Assembly: GCF_020010925.1 (NCBI RefSeq)
Contig: NZ_JAGJBZ010000002.1
Coordinates: forward strand, 3,886,224-3,950,223
DNA from: Streptomyces griseiscabiei
GTDB lineage: Bacteria; Actinomycetota; Actinomycetes; Streptomycetales; Streptomycetaceae
Reading direction: 5' to 3'
Length of the DNA stretch: 64,000 nucleotides
Shown one piece after another: positions 54,001-61,920 of the stretch. The notes under the pieces were generated by a model that saw only the letters and a list, made by a program, of their open reading frames with translations, made no database searches and was not told the origin of the DNA. The position numbers were made by a program, and so were the translations under genes. Each line of letters starts with the position of its first letter. The stretch's first letter is position 1.

Positions 54001-54448
54001 GACCGGTCGACGGAACGTGAGTTGCGGTGGCGGCGACCGCCGGGGCGGAGGCACTGGCCGCGGCCGCTGGCGAGGCCAGCACGATGCTGCCCAGCAGGAA
54101 ACCGGCCAGACGCTGACCGGTCGCCATGCCCGGAAGCCGCGGCGTCGTACGCCGTGCCAGGACGGCGACGATCTCGATCAGGACGGGGACCACCAGCCAC
54201 AGCCACGCGATCCACGCCGCCACGGTCATCGTGGCCAGCAGCCCCGAGCCATCGTCGTCCGGACTCAGCAGCACCTCGCGTGCCTTGTCCAGCGTCGGCA
54301 CCGTCGCGGGCAGCGTGCCGACGGCGAGCAGCAGCGCGGGCACGCCAGCGACGAGCGCGGCCAGCGCGGCGAACGCGAACAGGCCGCGTGCGACCGTCCG
54401 TGGCCAGGAGCGGTCCCGGCGGCGTACGGGCGTGGGGGAGTGGGGCAT
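51038..54448 (-). CDS. Membrane LysM protein with C-terminal BTAD domain
   Basis: A 1136-aa protein. Two to three N-terminal membrane segments (about 20-45, 72-95, 108-135) are followed by two LysM-like units (TTWWELAEQLLGDGTRY; DSLSEIAAAELHDGSKWPQL) and a Pro/Ser/Glu-rich linker. A further membrane segment near 435 leads to a middle domain, and a C-terminal SARP-type HTH plus BTAD domain covers the last 230 residues (IRVLGPVEVDG to GLDVDISAELLYRDW). Mixing wall-binding and transcription-factor-like modules is typical of uncharacterised actinobacterial proteins next to Tad loci. It starts 4 bases after the TadE-like gene. Confidence 0.82.
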   Translation of the reverse strand: MPHSPTPVRRRDRSWPRTVARGLFAFAALAALVAGVPALLLAVGTLPATVPTLDKAREVLLSPDDDGSGLLATMTVAAWIAWLWLVVPVLIEIVAVLARRTTPRLPGMATGQRLAGFLLGSIVLASPAAAASASAPAVAATATHVPSTGQATGGPAPTAAAEKMATAGSSRECTVGAEDTTWWELAEQLLGDGTRYTELQRLNPEVPTTAMVVPQGTTLRMPGHADVRSEAADTSTRTQLVSSTHDAPDRGEDVVTVEAGDSLSEIAAAELHDGSKWPQLFEASKGTSQPDGLPRITDPDVIYPGQQVTVPGTASDKAEQPREDGEGGAGNERSTPPAQDDNEQEPGAGAGGGESAAPGGSAASGAETPAPSESSRPAEQPSQGQGAAPTRPSTGSSVSPAPESGEPTAPSTPTTAASEAPSSEAPASPSGQVLQLRMVLGAGALLAAAVTGALATRRMLQRRRRKPGETIAITSETSAAEAQLAAAAEPGGSDRLDVALRTMAHQLEEGAGLPGLRAARIGARTLEVLPEDLTLEPLPPFAAGRAGWWVLPGDSELLNDEAAREVPAPYPGLVTVGSTADGHLLLVNLAQLPTLLLDGDPTRVAEVCTSLAVEIGMSPWGGVVEVVVIGFGEDLPRLLPTSRIMHMREALHALRDLSERLLEVHQMPETDQHPYLLLCAASLGPDTAWQFAEVIDKARIPVTLIAPASVASHFPDAELLNADLDEPQQLDYAGTEITVQRLERAAFQQIATALAVSGQPAMPAEGPWEDVPEEPEPEVKPSPVRAAADGQGPGAGTYAAGSASITPVTAHGSDGDGGVFPALLAASADPASLRLLPAAPPPGQDEPAGDQALAEDPVEDEAPQEPGAQLTETGDGRGAEGPETHDLHAPEIRVLGPVEVDGVAASGHGPRIAQLAALLFFRPGRSADALCSDMDPLAPWSSNTLNARLRGLRSALGNDPAGDAYVPRRRTGDDPYRLSPAVRCDWTRFLQLAERALPHGPAGLKDLEKALGMVRGRPFGSRPLSWAGPYQQEMITRIIDVAHTVATHRTPSGPQHDLTAARQAIATGLDVDISAELLYRDWMRVEHAAGNRSGLHTAVTQVQQVNRSLDCDLEMETEQLINDLLHGTGPGLHKAQ

Positions 54449-54452
54449 GGGG

Positions 54453-54896
54453 TCAGCCTCCGGGCTGGTGAAGCAGTGTGGCGGTGCCGTGTCCCGTCAC
54501 AGACATCTCACCGACGCCGATCAGGGACGCGAAGTAGGGGTGGTAGGCGTCGCGCACGGTCACCGTGAGGCTCTGCCCGTCCTCGGCGATGGCGACGTCG
54601 CCGTCGACGCCCTCGCTGTCGAGGAAGGCGCGGGCGGCGGCTTGGGCGGCGTCCGGGTCGACCACGATCGCCTCGCCGGTGATGGCCTGGCCCGGGTCGA
54701 TCTGCTGGGCGCCGGCCCGCGCGGCCTCCTGCGCGACGTAGTCGGCGTCCGACATCCGGCCCAGGGCCAGCCCCCCATCGATGACCAGGCCGACGATGAG
54801 GAACGCGATCAGCACGATGCCCGCGTAGAACAGTTCCATGCCGCCCCGGTCCCGGCAGTCGGAAGGGATACGGAGGAGTCGACACCACATGGTCAT
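54453..54896 (-). CDS. TadE/TadG-like pilus protein
   Basis: A 147-aa minor pilin-like protein. A short basic N-terminus precedes RGGMELFYAGIVLIAFLIVG, a single membrane helix like a prepilin with Glu near position 3 after the Gly. The rest is extracellular, with DADYVAQEAARAGAQQID typical of TadE. ATG 54896 overlaps the previous gene by 4 bases. It is the last pilus gene before the LysM-BTAD gene. Confidence 0.82.
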   Translation of the reverse strand: MTMWCRLLRIPSDCRDRGGMELFYAGIVLIAFLIVGLVIDGGLALGRMSDADYVAQEAARAGAQQIDPGQAITGEAIVVDPDAAQAAARAFLDSEGVDGDVAIAEDGQSLTVTVRDAYHPYFASLIGVGEMSVTGHGTATLLHQPGG

Positions 54897-55345
54897 GAGC
54901 CGCCCCGCGTCGCCCACGTGTCCACGACCGAGGTCTTGGTGCTGGTGAGCGTCTTGGACCCGGCGACGCCGGGCAGCGCGAGCTCGCTCAGCGGCGCCGT
55001 GCACGAGACGGTGGCCGTCACACTCGCGGCCTGGCCCACCGGCGCGGACAGCCCACTGGTGTCCAGCTCGACGCTGATCCCGGCGCAGTGGATGCCGGAG
55101 TTGGCCAGACTGGACTGCGCGGCCTGGCGGGCTTCAGCCTCGCCGGAGGACGGGTCGCTCGCCAGCGAGGCCGTACGCGCGGCATCCCGCGCGGCCGCGT
55201 CGGCGGCGCCCTCGGCCAGCGCCACCCGTCCGCAGGCGATCGTGAAGCCGATCAGCACCAGTGCCACCGGCACGAAGATCGCGAGGCTCAGGGCGGCACT
55301 GCCGCGGTCCCGCTCCAGTCGGCCGGGCCACAGTCGCCACCTCAT
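54893..55345 (-). CDS. TadE-like pilus protein
   Basis: A 150-aa protein with an N-terminal basic stretch, then DRGSAALSLAIFVPVALVLIG as the membrane helix. The extracellular part carries EGAADAAARDAARTAS, typical of TadE, and two Cys (HCAGI and VSCTA) that could form a disulphide. It overlaps both neighbours by 4 bases. Confidence 0.82.
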   Translation of the reverse strand: MRWRLWPGRLERDRGSAALSLAIFVPVALVLIGFTIACGRVALAEGAADAAARDAARTASLASDPSSGEAEARQAAQSSLANSGIHCAGISVELDTSGLSAPVGQAASVTATVSCTAPLSELALPGVAGSKTLTSTKTSVVDTWATRGGS

Positions 55346-55758
55346 GGGCGGAACCGCTCGACGGGGGCCTTCACGCTCTGGCGGACGTGCCCGCTCCACC
55401 CCGGGATCAGGTTGATCACGGTGCCTTCCACCGAGACGCTGACCGTCTCACCATCGTCGCTGACCCGTGCCGCCGCACCGTTCAGCGAGCTGCCCATCCG
55501 GGCCAGGAACTCATCGGCAGCTGCCTCTCCCGCACCTGGAGCGGCGTCGTAGGCCCGCTGCGCGTCCACGGCCTGCTGGGCAGCGTGCTGCGCCACCGAC
55601 CGGCCGTGGAACCAGATGCCCCCTTGAATCAGGGTGAACACCATCAAGAACGCGAGCGGGACGACCATCGACATGTCCAGCGCGGTGGCCCCGCGGTCCT
55701 CCCGCCACCACCGCCTGCCGGCCAGGTGCCGCCACGGGCGTATGCGTGTCGCAGACAT
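55342..55758 (-). CDS. TadE-like pilus protein
   Basis: A 138-aa protein with a basic start, then DRGATALDMSMVVPLAFLMV: a Gly followed by ATALD places an acidic residue at position 5, as in processed pilins. The segment SVAQHAAQQAVDAQRAYDA is typical of TadE. It overlaps the next pilus gene by 4 bases and follows the Flp-like gene by 2 bases. Confidence 0.84.
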   Translation of the reverse strand: MSATRIRPWRHLAGRRWWREDRGATALDMSMVVPLAFLMVFTLIQGGIWFHGRSVAQHAAQQAVDAQRAYDAAPGAGEAAADEFLARMGSSLNGAAARVSDDGETVSVSVEGTVINLIPGWSGHVRQSVKAPVERFRP

Positions 55759-55760
55759 GA

Positions 55761-55967
55761 TCAAAAGCCCAGGATCTGAGTGACTTTCTCGCCGACCGTG
55801 GTGTTGGCGGCTGCGTACACGACGCCGACCATCGTGCCCCCGGCGACCAGGATCAGACCCCACTCGGTGGCCGAGGCGCCATGGTCCTGCGCCTGCGCGC
55901 GGATCACAGCACCGTGTCGGCGCAGCGCGCCCAGCACGAGAGAGAAACGGCTTCGTACGGTGTGCAT
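55761..55967 (-). CDS. Flp-type major pilin candidate
   Basis: A 68-aa protein. After a 30-residue basic leader comes DHG-ASATEWGLILVAGGTMVG, with Gly at the cleavage site and Glu at +5, exactly the Flp prepilin pattern. A short tail ends KVTQILGF. GGAGGAAATTC precedes ATG 55967, an excellent ribosome site suited to high expression. It sits between TadC and TadE genes. Confidence 0.88.
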   Translation of the reverse strand: MHTVRSRFSLVLGALRRHGAVIRAQAQDHGASATEWGLILVAGGTMVGVVYAAANTTVGEKVTQILGF

Positions 55968-56019
55968 GAATTTCCTCCAGAAGTTCACGGCGCTCACTCG
56001 AACGCGCCGTGTGGGCAGG

Positions 56020-56919
56020 TCAGAACGACAGGATGCGGACAAGGGCCGGAGCCAGAAGGAAGACGGCCATCAGGAAGACGATCGCCAGCGACGGCACATG
56101 CATCTTCTCCGTGGCCACGTTCGCCTTCTCCTTGCGGTCCGACAGCAGACCCCGCCGCACGACCTCGGCCTGGGCCTCCAACTGGTCGTAGACGGCCGCC
56201 TGTTCCTCGCCCGCGAGAGACAAGCTGGCCGACAGGCGGGCGATGTCGGGCACGCCGAGCTCGGTGCCGAGCCCGCCGAGGGCGTCCCAGGGACTGACCC
56301 CGGCCAGGCGGGCGTGTTCGACGGTGTCCCGGATACGGACCGCGGCGCGTCCGTCTCCCGACTCGACGGCCCGGGCGAGGGCCTCGGCCGCGCCGGCGTC
56401 GGAGTTGCGGGCCAGAGCGACCCGCTCCAGGACCGACGCGAGGTAGTAGCGGTACTCAAGACGGGCGTCGGTGGCCTTCTCGCGGACATCCTCCAGGCAC
56501 TTGAACACCATGAACAGAGCGACACCGAGCCCGGCGGCCACTGGGACGGCGAACGGCAGCTCCAGGCCGCCCAACCGCAGAAGGAAAATGATCCACTGCG
56601 GGATGAGGAACCCGCCCAGCGCGTACAGGGCGCAGCGGCCCAGCAGCGAGGCAGGCGCCATCTCCAGCAGGCTCAGGTCCCGGGCGGGCAGCCGGGTCAC
56701 GAACGCGTCGGTCTCCATCAACCGGGCACCGACCCGGTCCGCCCACTGCGAGGGACCCTTCGCCGCCGTCGGGGCGGACGCGGTGCGCGGGGCGGGAGCG
56801 TGGGTACGGCGCAGTACCTGATCGAGCGGCGTCCGCTTGGGCAGCAGAATGCGCACCGCGAGCGTGCCGCCGAGCGCGGTCAGCCCGCCCAACAGCATTC
56901 CGGGGACGGACAGACTCAT
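56020..56919 (-). CDS. Type II secretion F-family protein, TadC-like
   Basis: A 299-aa inner-membrane platform protein. A T2SSF domain lies at about 130-260 (RVALARNSDAGAAEALARAV, LSASLSLAGEEQAAVYDQLE), flanked by membrane helices, the last ending LAPALVRILSF. ATG 56919 overlaps the TadB stop by 4 bases. It would form the pilus assembly platform with TadB. Confidence 0.86.
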   Translation of the reverse strand: MSLSVPGMLLGGLTALGGTLAVRILLPKRTPLDQVLRRTHAPAPRTASAPTAAKGPSQWADRVGARLMETDAFVTRLPARDLSLLEMAPASLLGRCALYALGGFLIPQWIIFLLRLGGLELPFAVPVAAGLGVALFMVFKCLEDVREKATDARLEYRYYLASVLERVALARNSDAGAAEALARAVESGDGRAAVRIRDTVEHARLAGVSPWDALGGLGTELGVPDIARLSASLSLAGEEQAAVYDQLEAQAEVVRRGLLSDRKEKANVATEKMHVPSLAIVFLMAVFLLAPALVRILSF

Positions 56920-57839
56920 GCCGCCTCACTTTCTTTCTCCTGCTCCTTCGCGCGTTCCTCGGCGGTGAGCAGGGTGCGCGGCTCGTCCTCCATCACGGCC
57001 ATCTTGCGCAGCCACAGCAGCGACGCGACGAACAGCAGGCCCAGTACCAGCAGTCCGAGCTGGCCGACTGGGGTCGCGAAGGGTTCGGAGTAGCTGCCGT
57101 TGACGAGGATCACCGCGACCACGCCGATCGCGAACAGGGACACCCTCCGTGCCTCGGAGCGCGCTTTCGCGCGCTCGGCGTCGATGTCCCGCAGATCGGC
57201 TGCCTGCCGCGCGACCAGGGAGGCCTGCGCGGACAGCGCGCGCGCCAGGCCGGGGCCGCGGCTGGTGACGTGGTCCATGAACAGCTGGGCGATGTCGTCG
57301 CCGATACGGCTGGCAAGGTCATCGGCAAGTCCCCGATAGGCCCATCGCGCGGGCATCCCGGAGCCCAGACGGTCGGCCAGCCGGCCCACCGGCCGCTCCA
57401 ACAGCGCCGGAACCGTGTCCAGTTCCACGATCGTGGACTCCAGCGGCTTGCCGCCGGCCCGCACGCTGGCGAGCTGCTGCAGCCACTCCGCGATCACCTC
57501 CAGCCGGGCCACCTCGGTGCGGCCCGAACCACCCGGATACAGCACGAACGGCAGCCCGGCCACCGCCGCGAACGCGAGCAGCCCGTGCACCGGCCACCCG
57601 GTGACCGCCCACATCAGCACTCCCGCGCCGGCGGACCCGGCCAGCAGCAGCCGGTAGTTGTCCCGCCAGCCGGGCGGCAGTTCCTCGACCGCGCGCACCA
57701 GCCGGCCCCGCACCTGGCCGGGCCGCAAGCCCGGCATGGCCGGACGCCAACCGCGCAGTGCGGCGACGACCGCGGTGAGGCTCAGGGCCACCACCGCGCC
57801 GGCGAGCATGCCGAGGGCGGACAGATAGGACGCGGTCAC
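56916..57839 (-). CDS. Type II secretion F-family protein, TadB-like
   Basis: A 307-aa membrane protein with two N-terminal helices, a central T2SSF-like domain (EWLQQLASVRAGGKPLESTI, ARALSAQASLVARQAADLRD) and two C-terminal helices. GTG 57839 overlaps the ATPase stop by 4 bases. Partner of TadC. Confidence 0.86.
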   Translation of the reverse strand: MTASYLSALGMLAGAVVALSLTAVVAALRGWRPAMPGLRPGQVRGRLVRAVEELPPGWRDNYRLLLAGSAGAGVLMWAVTGWPVHGLLAFAAVAGLPFVLYPGGSGRTEVARLEVIAEWLQQLASVRAGGKPLESTIVELDTVPALLERPVGRLADRLGSGMPARWAYRGLADDLASRIGDDIAQLFMDHVTSRGPGLARALSAQASLVARQAADLRDIDAERAKARSEARRVSLFAIGVVAVILVNGSYSEPFATPVGQLGLLVLGLLFVASLLWLRKMAVMEDEPRTLLTAEERAKEQEKESEAA

Positions 57840-59434
57840 GCGGCACCTCCCGCTCGACGCAGGGGCCGCCACTCCCCGTTCGGGTAGTCGACTAGCCAGC
57901 GCCGGTGGAACCCCTTGCGTTCCAGCTTGCGCAACCGGCGCTCGTTCATCGGCGTACGGGTGGGCATGGCCCGCGGCTCGACGGTGTCCTCGCGGGGCGC
58001 GAAGAGCTGCGACAACGCCACCCCGCCGCCTTCGCTGCGGCCGGCTGTCTCCCACACGTGCGAGACGAACCGGTGCACCTGGCCGCCCTGGTCGGTCTCG
58101 TCGATCGCGTCCACGTACACGATGAGGTCGACGGCGGCTGCGATGAGCCGGTAGGAGGCCTGATCGCTGAGCCCGGCGCGGGCCAGCGGCACCATCAGCC
58201 GGTCGATCACGGCCTCGGGGTCTTTGGCGTGCAGGGTGCACATCGAGCCCGCACCGCCTGCGATCATCGCCTCCAGCATGGCCACGGCCTCATCGCCGCG
58301 GACCTCTCCGACCATGACCCTCGTCGCCTTGTAGCGAAGGGAGACGGGCACCAGGTCGGCGAGCGTGACCCGCCCGATGGCGTCCCGCTCGCCGTTGCCC
58401 TCCCGCGTACGGAAGGCCAGCACGTGTGCGTGACGGTCCGGGTCGTCGTGGTTCAGCCTCAGCTCCGGCTCGCTCTCCAGCGTCGCCAGCCGTTCATGAG
58501 CGGGCACTTCGCGGCCCAGGGCCCGCATCAACGTGGTCTTACCCGTGGCCATGTCGCCCGCGATGATGATGGACAGGCCCGCCTTCACCGCCGCCGACAG
58601 GAACGAGGCGACGATCGTGTCGACGGCTCCCCACTTCTCCAGGTCGGCGAGGGTGGCAGCTTCGGCCACGTGCCGGCGGACCGCGATCGTCACGTCGTCG
58701 GTCAGCAGCGTCGCGGCCACACGGGAGCCGTCCGGCAGATCGAACTCGACCTTGCCGGTGGCGTACGACAGCAGCCGCTCTCCATGCCCGGATGCCGCGG
58801 CCATCTGATTGACCCACTCGACGGCCTGTGACCTGCTGGCGAATGGGGAGCGGACCCGTTCGCGCGGCCTGCCGTGGGAGTCGATGTACATCCACTCGCC
58901 GTCGACTAGGACGTCCTCGACGCCCGGCCGGTCAAGGACCCGCTGCAGCGCACCCGCCAGGAAGATCAGGTTGAAGACCTCGGTGCGGACCCGCTCCAGT
59001 TCCTCGCCCGACAGCGGCGGGTTGTTCAGCGACCACGCCTGCGCCCACTCCGCGACCCGGGAGCGCACTCGGGCGCGGACGGCCTCTTCCAGGTCTTTAT
59101 CGCCGAGCGGCGCACCGGCCTGGCGCCGGTCCTTCTTGATCCGGTCGACGTCGTCGGCGACCAGTTGCCGCAGCTTCGTTATCTCCCCCCAGGGCACGGG
59201 AAGCGCCCCGGGCAGGACCGTCGCCGTGGCGATGTCGGAAGGTCCGGCCCCCGGCGGGACCAAGGGAGCAGGTTCCACTGCTACGGGAGCCGACGCCGGC
59301 GCGAGGCCCGGAAGGGCGGCGGGAGGTGCGGGGCGTGCGGACGGGTGAGTCGCGGCGTGCTCGGACAGCAGGCCTCCCAACCGGGTGGCCACGTTCTGTC
59401 CGTTGGTGCCGTTCTGGCCGCGCCAGTCAGCCAT
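57836..59434 (-). CDS. Pilus assembly ATPase, CpaF/TadA-like
   Basis: Hexameric secretion ATPase, 532 aa. Walker A GDMATGKTTLMRAL and Walker B MVGEVRGDEAVAML are intact, with the Asp/His boxes between them (LATLESEPELRLNHDD; CTLHAKDPEAVIDRL after Walker B). A proline-rich N-terminal extension of about 80 residues precedes the domain. ATG 59434 overlaps the CpaE-like stop by 8 bases. It powers pilus polymerisation. Confidence 0.93.
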   Translation of the reverse strand: MADWRGQNGTNGQNVATRLGGLLSEHAATHPSARPAPPAALPGLAPASAPVAVEPAPLVPPGAGPSDIATATVLPGALPVPWGEITKLRQLVADDVDRIKKDRRQAGAPLGDKDLEEAVRARVRSRVAEWAQAWSLNNPPLSGEELERVRTEVFNLIFLAGALQRVLDRPGVEDVLVDGEWMYIDSHGRPRERVRSPFASRSQAVEWVNQMAAASGHGERLLSYATGKVEFDLPDGSRVAATLLTDDVTIAVRRHVAEAATLADLEKWGAVDTIVASFLSAAVKAGLSIIIAGDMATGKTTLMRALGREVPAHERLATLESEPELRLNHDDPDRHAHVLAFRTREGNGERDAIGRVTLADLVPVSLRYKATRVMVGEVRGDEAVAMLEAMIAGGAGSMCTLHAKDPEAVIDRLMVPLARAGLSDQASYRLIAAAVDLIVYVDAIDETDQGGQVHRFVSHVWETAGRSEGGGVALSQLFAPREDTVEPRAMPTRTPMNERRLRKLERKGFHRRWLVDYPNGEWRPLRRAGGAA

Positions 59435-60329
59435 GGCGGACCCCCCGCTGTGCGAGCTGCTGGACGATCCGCTCGACCGCCGGGGTGGCCGCCTGGACCT
59501 GCCGCATCTGCAGGTGCAGACGTCGCCGGTCGGCGTGTTCACGCAGCGGACCCATGATGTCCCGCGCGGCGCGCATCAGCCGGGAGCGGGTCACCCCGCG
59601 CGGCATCCGTCCGCCGGTGCGCAGGTAGGCGGCAGCTGTCTCGTCCCATGGCAGGGTGGCAAGCACCGCTGTCTCCAGGCCCCGGGCGACGTCGGCGGGC
59701 CGGTAGCCCTCGCCGAGGACGAGAAGCCCCAGGGCCCGGGCACCGGCTCCCTGCGAGGCGAGATCGTCCTGCAGCGCGCGCACCATCGGGTAGGCGAGCG
59801 CCTGGGATTCCTCGGTCATGCGGACCACCAGCAGCACCAGGTCGGCCTCGCGCAGCACGGGCGCGGGGGAGAGCACCGGGTGGAGGCGGCCGCCATCGAG
59901 CACCATGCGCCCGCCGTCGACCAGGACGTCCCAGCCCAGTTGCTGGTCCGTCAGCTGCAGCACGTTCAGCAGCGTCGGCCAGGTCGACGTCAGGGAGGCG
60001 GCCTGCCTCGGATCGATTAGCCCCGGCAGCGCGACCCGGTAGTCGCTGTCGTCGAGCGGCCACAGGTGCTGGGCGACCTGTGGGGTGAAGCCCTGCTCGG
60101 CGCTGGCGCGTTCCCAGTCGGCCTGCGGCAACCGGTGCAGCCCGGTGTTCCCGTCCAGGCGTTCGTGGTGTTCACCGCGAGGAACGTCGCGCAACAGGCC
60201 GTGGCGCATCGTTCCGCCGGCCATGTCGAGCTCGGCGAGCAGCACCGGCCTGCGGCTGGCCAGGGCCAGGGCCGCCGCCGAGGTGGTGACTCCGTCCGAC
60301 TTCGCGGACACCAAAGCGATCAGAGCCAC
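59427..60329 (-). CDS. CpaE/TadZ-like ATPase-fold localisation protein
   Basis: A 300-aa MinD/ParA-like protein. The P-loop region reads VSAKSDGVTTSAAAL: the deviant-Walker Lys is present but the GKT core is degenerate, so ATP hydrolysis is doubtful. LLAELDMAGGTMRHGL matches the switch I region. It starts at GTG 60329, 2 bases after the CpaB-like stop. CpaE proteins place the pilus machine in the cell. Confidence 0.85.
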   Translation of the reverse strand: MALIALVSAKSDGVTTSAAALALASRRPVLLAELDMAGGTMRHGLLRDVPRGEHHERLDGNTGLHRLPQADWERASAEQGFTPQVAQHLWPLDDSDYRVALPGLIDPRQAASLTSTWPTLLNVLQLTDQQLGWDVLVDGGRMVLDGGRLHPVLSPAPVLREADLVLLVVRMTEESQALAYPMVRALQDDLASQGAGARALGLLVLGEGYRPADVARGLETAVLATLPWDETAAAYLRTGGRMPRGVTRSRLMRAARDIMGPLREHADRRRLHLQMRQVQAATPAVERIVQQLAQRGVRHG

Positions 60330-60331
60330 GG

Positions 60332-61039
60332 TCAGCTCCCGCTCTGGCGGGGCTGCCGTATCAGGGCGATCTGCTTGGCCGCCGCCTTCGCCGCCAGCAG
60401 GGGGCCGTCCGCGGGCGCCACCACCAGGTTCACGACCAGGGCGCCAGTCGAGTCCGGGGTGCCGACCGACTTCACGGTCGCCGCGATCGTGTCCGGAGTT
60501 TCGCTTTCGCTGGACCCGGATCCCGCGGATCCCGTGTCCGTTACCTGGGCGGGAAGGACGACGGCGGCCACCTTGTCGCCCGGCCGCAGTTCGTCGCGCG
60601 GCACGAAGCCCCGCTTGAGTTCGACCCCGACCACCTGCTCGGTGTCCCCCAGCCCGCCGCGCGCACTCAGCTGCGAGCGTGTGAGCAGATCGCCGGGGTG
60701 CAGGTCAACTGCCGCGCGCTGGCCCACGATCGAGGCACGGTCGGCGGCGGGAATCGGGGACAGGCCGGGATCCTCGGCGAACGACACGACCTTCACATCC
60801 TGTGCGGTGACCTGCTGGCCGACCGGGACATCCCGCGCGACGGCAAGGACATCGGTGCGGTCACCGGCTCGCGCCACGACGACGGCTCCGCCGAGCGCGC
60901 CGATCAGCGTGACGAGGACCAGCAGAACGGGTACCGACCACGTACGGCCTGATCGTTTCTTCGTGCCGGTGCTGACGGGCAGGTCGGGCTGCCGAGTTGC
61001 GTCGCGGCGCGGCGCAAAGGAGGTCTTTGTGCTGTCCAT
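60332..61039 (-). CDS. SAF-domain pilus protein, CpaB/RcpC-like
   Basis: A 235-aa protein with a basic N-terminus, one membrane helix (VPVLLVLVTLIGALGGAVVV, about 35-54), then a SAF domain (VPVGQQVTAQDVKVVSF, HPGDLLTRSQL). It resembles CpaB/RcpC, the periplasmic or wall-side component that stabilises the pilus base. ATG 61039. Confidence 0.86.
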   Translation of the reverse strand: MDSTKTSFAPRRDATRQPDLPVSTGTKKRSGRTWSVPVLLVLVTLIGALGGAVVVARAGDRTDVLAVARDVPVGQQVTAQDVKVVSFAEDPGLSPIPAADRASIVGQRAAVDLHPGDLLTRSQLSARGGLGDTEQVVGVELKRGFVPRDELRPGDKVAAVVLPAQVTDTGSAGSGSSESETPDTIAATVKSVGTPDSTGALVVNLVVAPADGPLLAAKAAAKQIALIRQPRQSGS

Positions 61040-61071
61040 CGGCCTGAAGGCCCTTCGATCTCGTGCGACGT

Positions 61072-61920
61072 TTAGGAGTTGACTGCCTGCGACTCGACGA
61101 TGGTCACGGTCACCGACGAGTTGCGGACCTCGGTCAGCTGGCCGTTGGCCCCGCCGCCGTTCCAGTCGATGACCCAGGTCGAGGTCGCGGTCACCTTGTA
61201 CGTGCCGCCTGAGGTGTCGGTCGACGGCTGGTTGTACACATGACCGCAGTCCGGCGACTTCTTCAGCCCGTACGACTTCTGGTAGGCGGTGCCCGGCGTT
61301 GTGCAGGTCACCGAGGAGCCGTCGCCCATCGACCACACGACCTTTGCCACCTTCGCCGTCGCGGTCACGGTGATCCCGCCGGCTGTAGCGCTTGCTGTGT
61401 TCGGACCCCAGGTCGTCTGAGACTGGTCCACGGCCATCCATACCGGCATTCCCACCAGTCCCTTGCCACCGGGCTTGGGGTTGATGTCGATGTCGGGACC
61501 CAGCAGCGTCATGGAGTCGACGGCCTGCTGCGCCAACTGCTGTGGATTCGCCTGCTGCTGAGGCTGCTGGCCTGCGGGGACGACGACGAATCCGTCCGGG
61601 TTGTCGAGGGAGCCGTCAGAGCACCCGTAGAAGTACAGGTCGCTCTTCTTCGGGTCCGCGCCCTTCCAAATTTCCTTCGCATTGGCCGGTGGCTCCGGGT
61701 CGATCTTGGTGTACTTGCACTTCAGCTTGCTGTCGCCGCTGCTGTCCTGCGAGCCGGCCTGTTGGTCTTCCCCGCCGGTCTTGCCGGGCACGCTGACATC
61801 GACACAGAACTTGACGACCTGGCACTTGCCCGCACCGACATCCGGGTCGTCGGCCTGGGCGGTGCCCGCGACGGCCAGGCCGAGAGCGGCACCGAGCAGC
61901 GCGGAGCGCCATATCAGCAA
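61072..61920 (-). CDS. Secreted hypothetical protein of the pilus operon
   Basis: A 282-aa exported protein. From TTG 61920 the signal peptide reads LIWRSALLGAALGLAVAGTAQA with an AQA cleavage site. The mature part has several Cys (GKCQVVKFCVDV, LKCKYTK, FYGCSDG, TCTTPG, DCGHVY), a Gln-rich linker and a beta-rich end (TYKVTATSTWVIDWNGGG). GTG 61968 and GTG 61956 are alternative starts. It has no Walker motifs. It overlaps the upstream lipoprotein gene and is co-located with Tad genes, so a pilus-associated surface role is likely. Confidence 0.72.
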   Translation of the reverse strand: MLIWRSALLGAALGLAVAGTAQADDPDVGAGKCQVVKFCVDVSVPGKTGGEDQQAGSQDSSGDSKLKCKYTKIDPEPPANAKEIWKGADPKKSDLYFYGCSDGSLDNPDGFVVVPAGQQPQQQANPQQLAQQAVDSMTLLGPDIDINPKPGGKGLVGMPVWMAVDQSQTTWGPNTASATAGGITVTATAKVAKVVWSMGDGSSVTCTTPGTAYQKSYGLKKSPDCGHVYNQPSTDTSGGTYKVTATSTWVIDWNGGGANGQLTEVRNSSVTVTIVESQAVNS

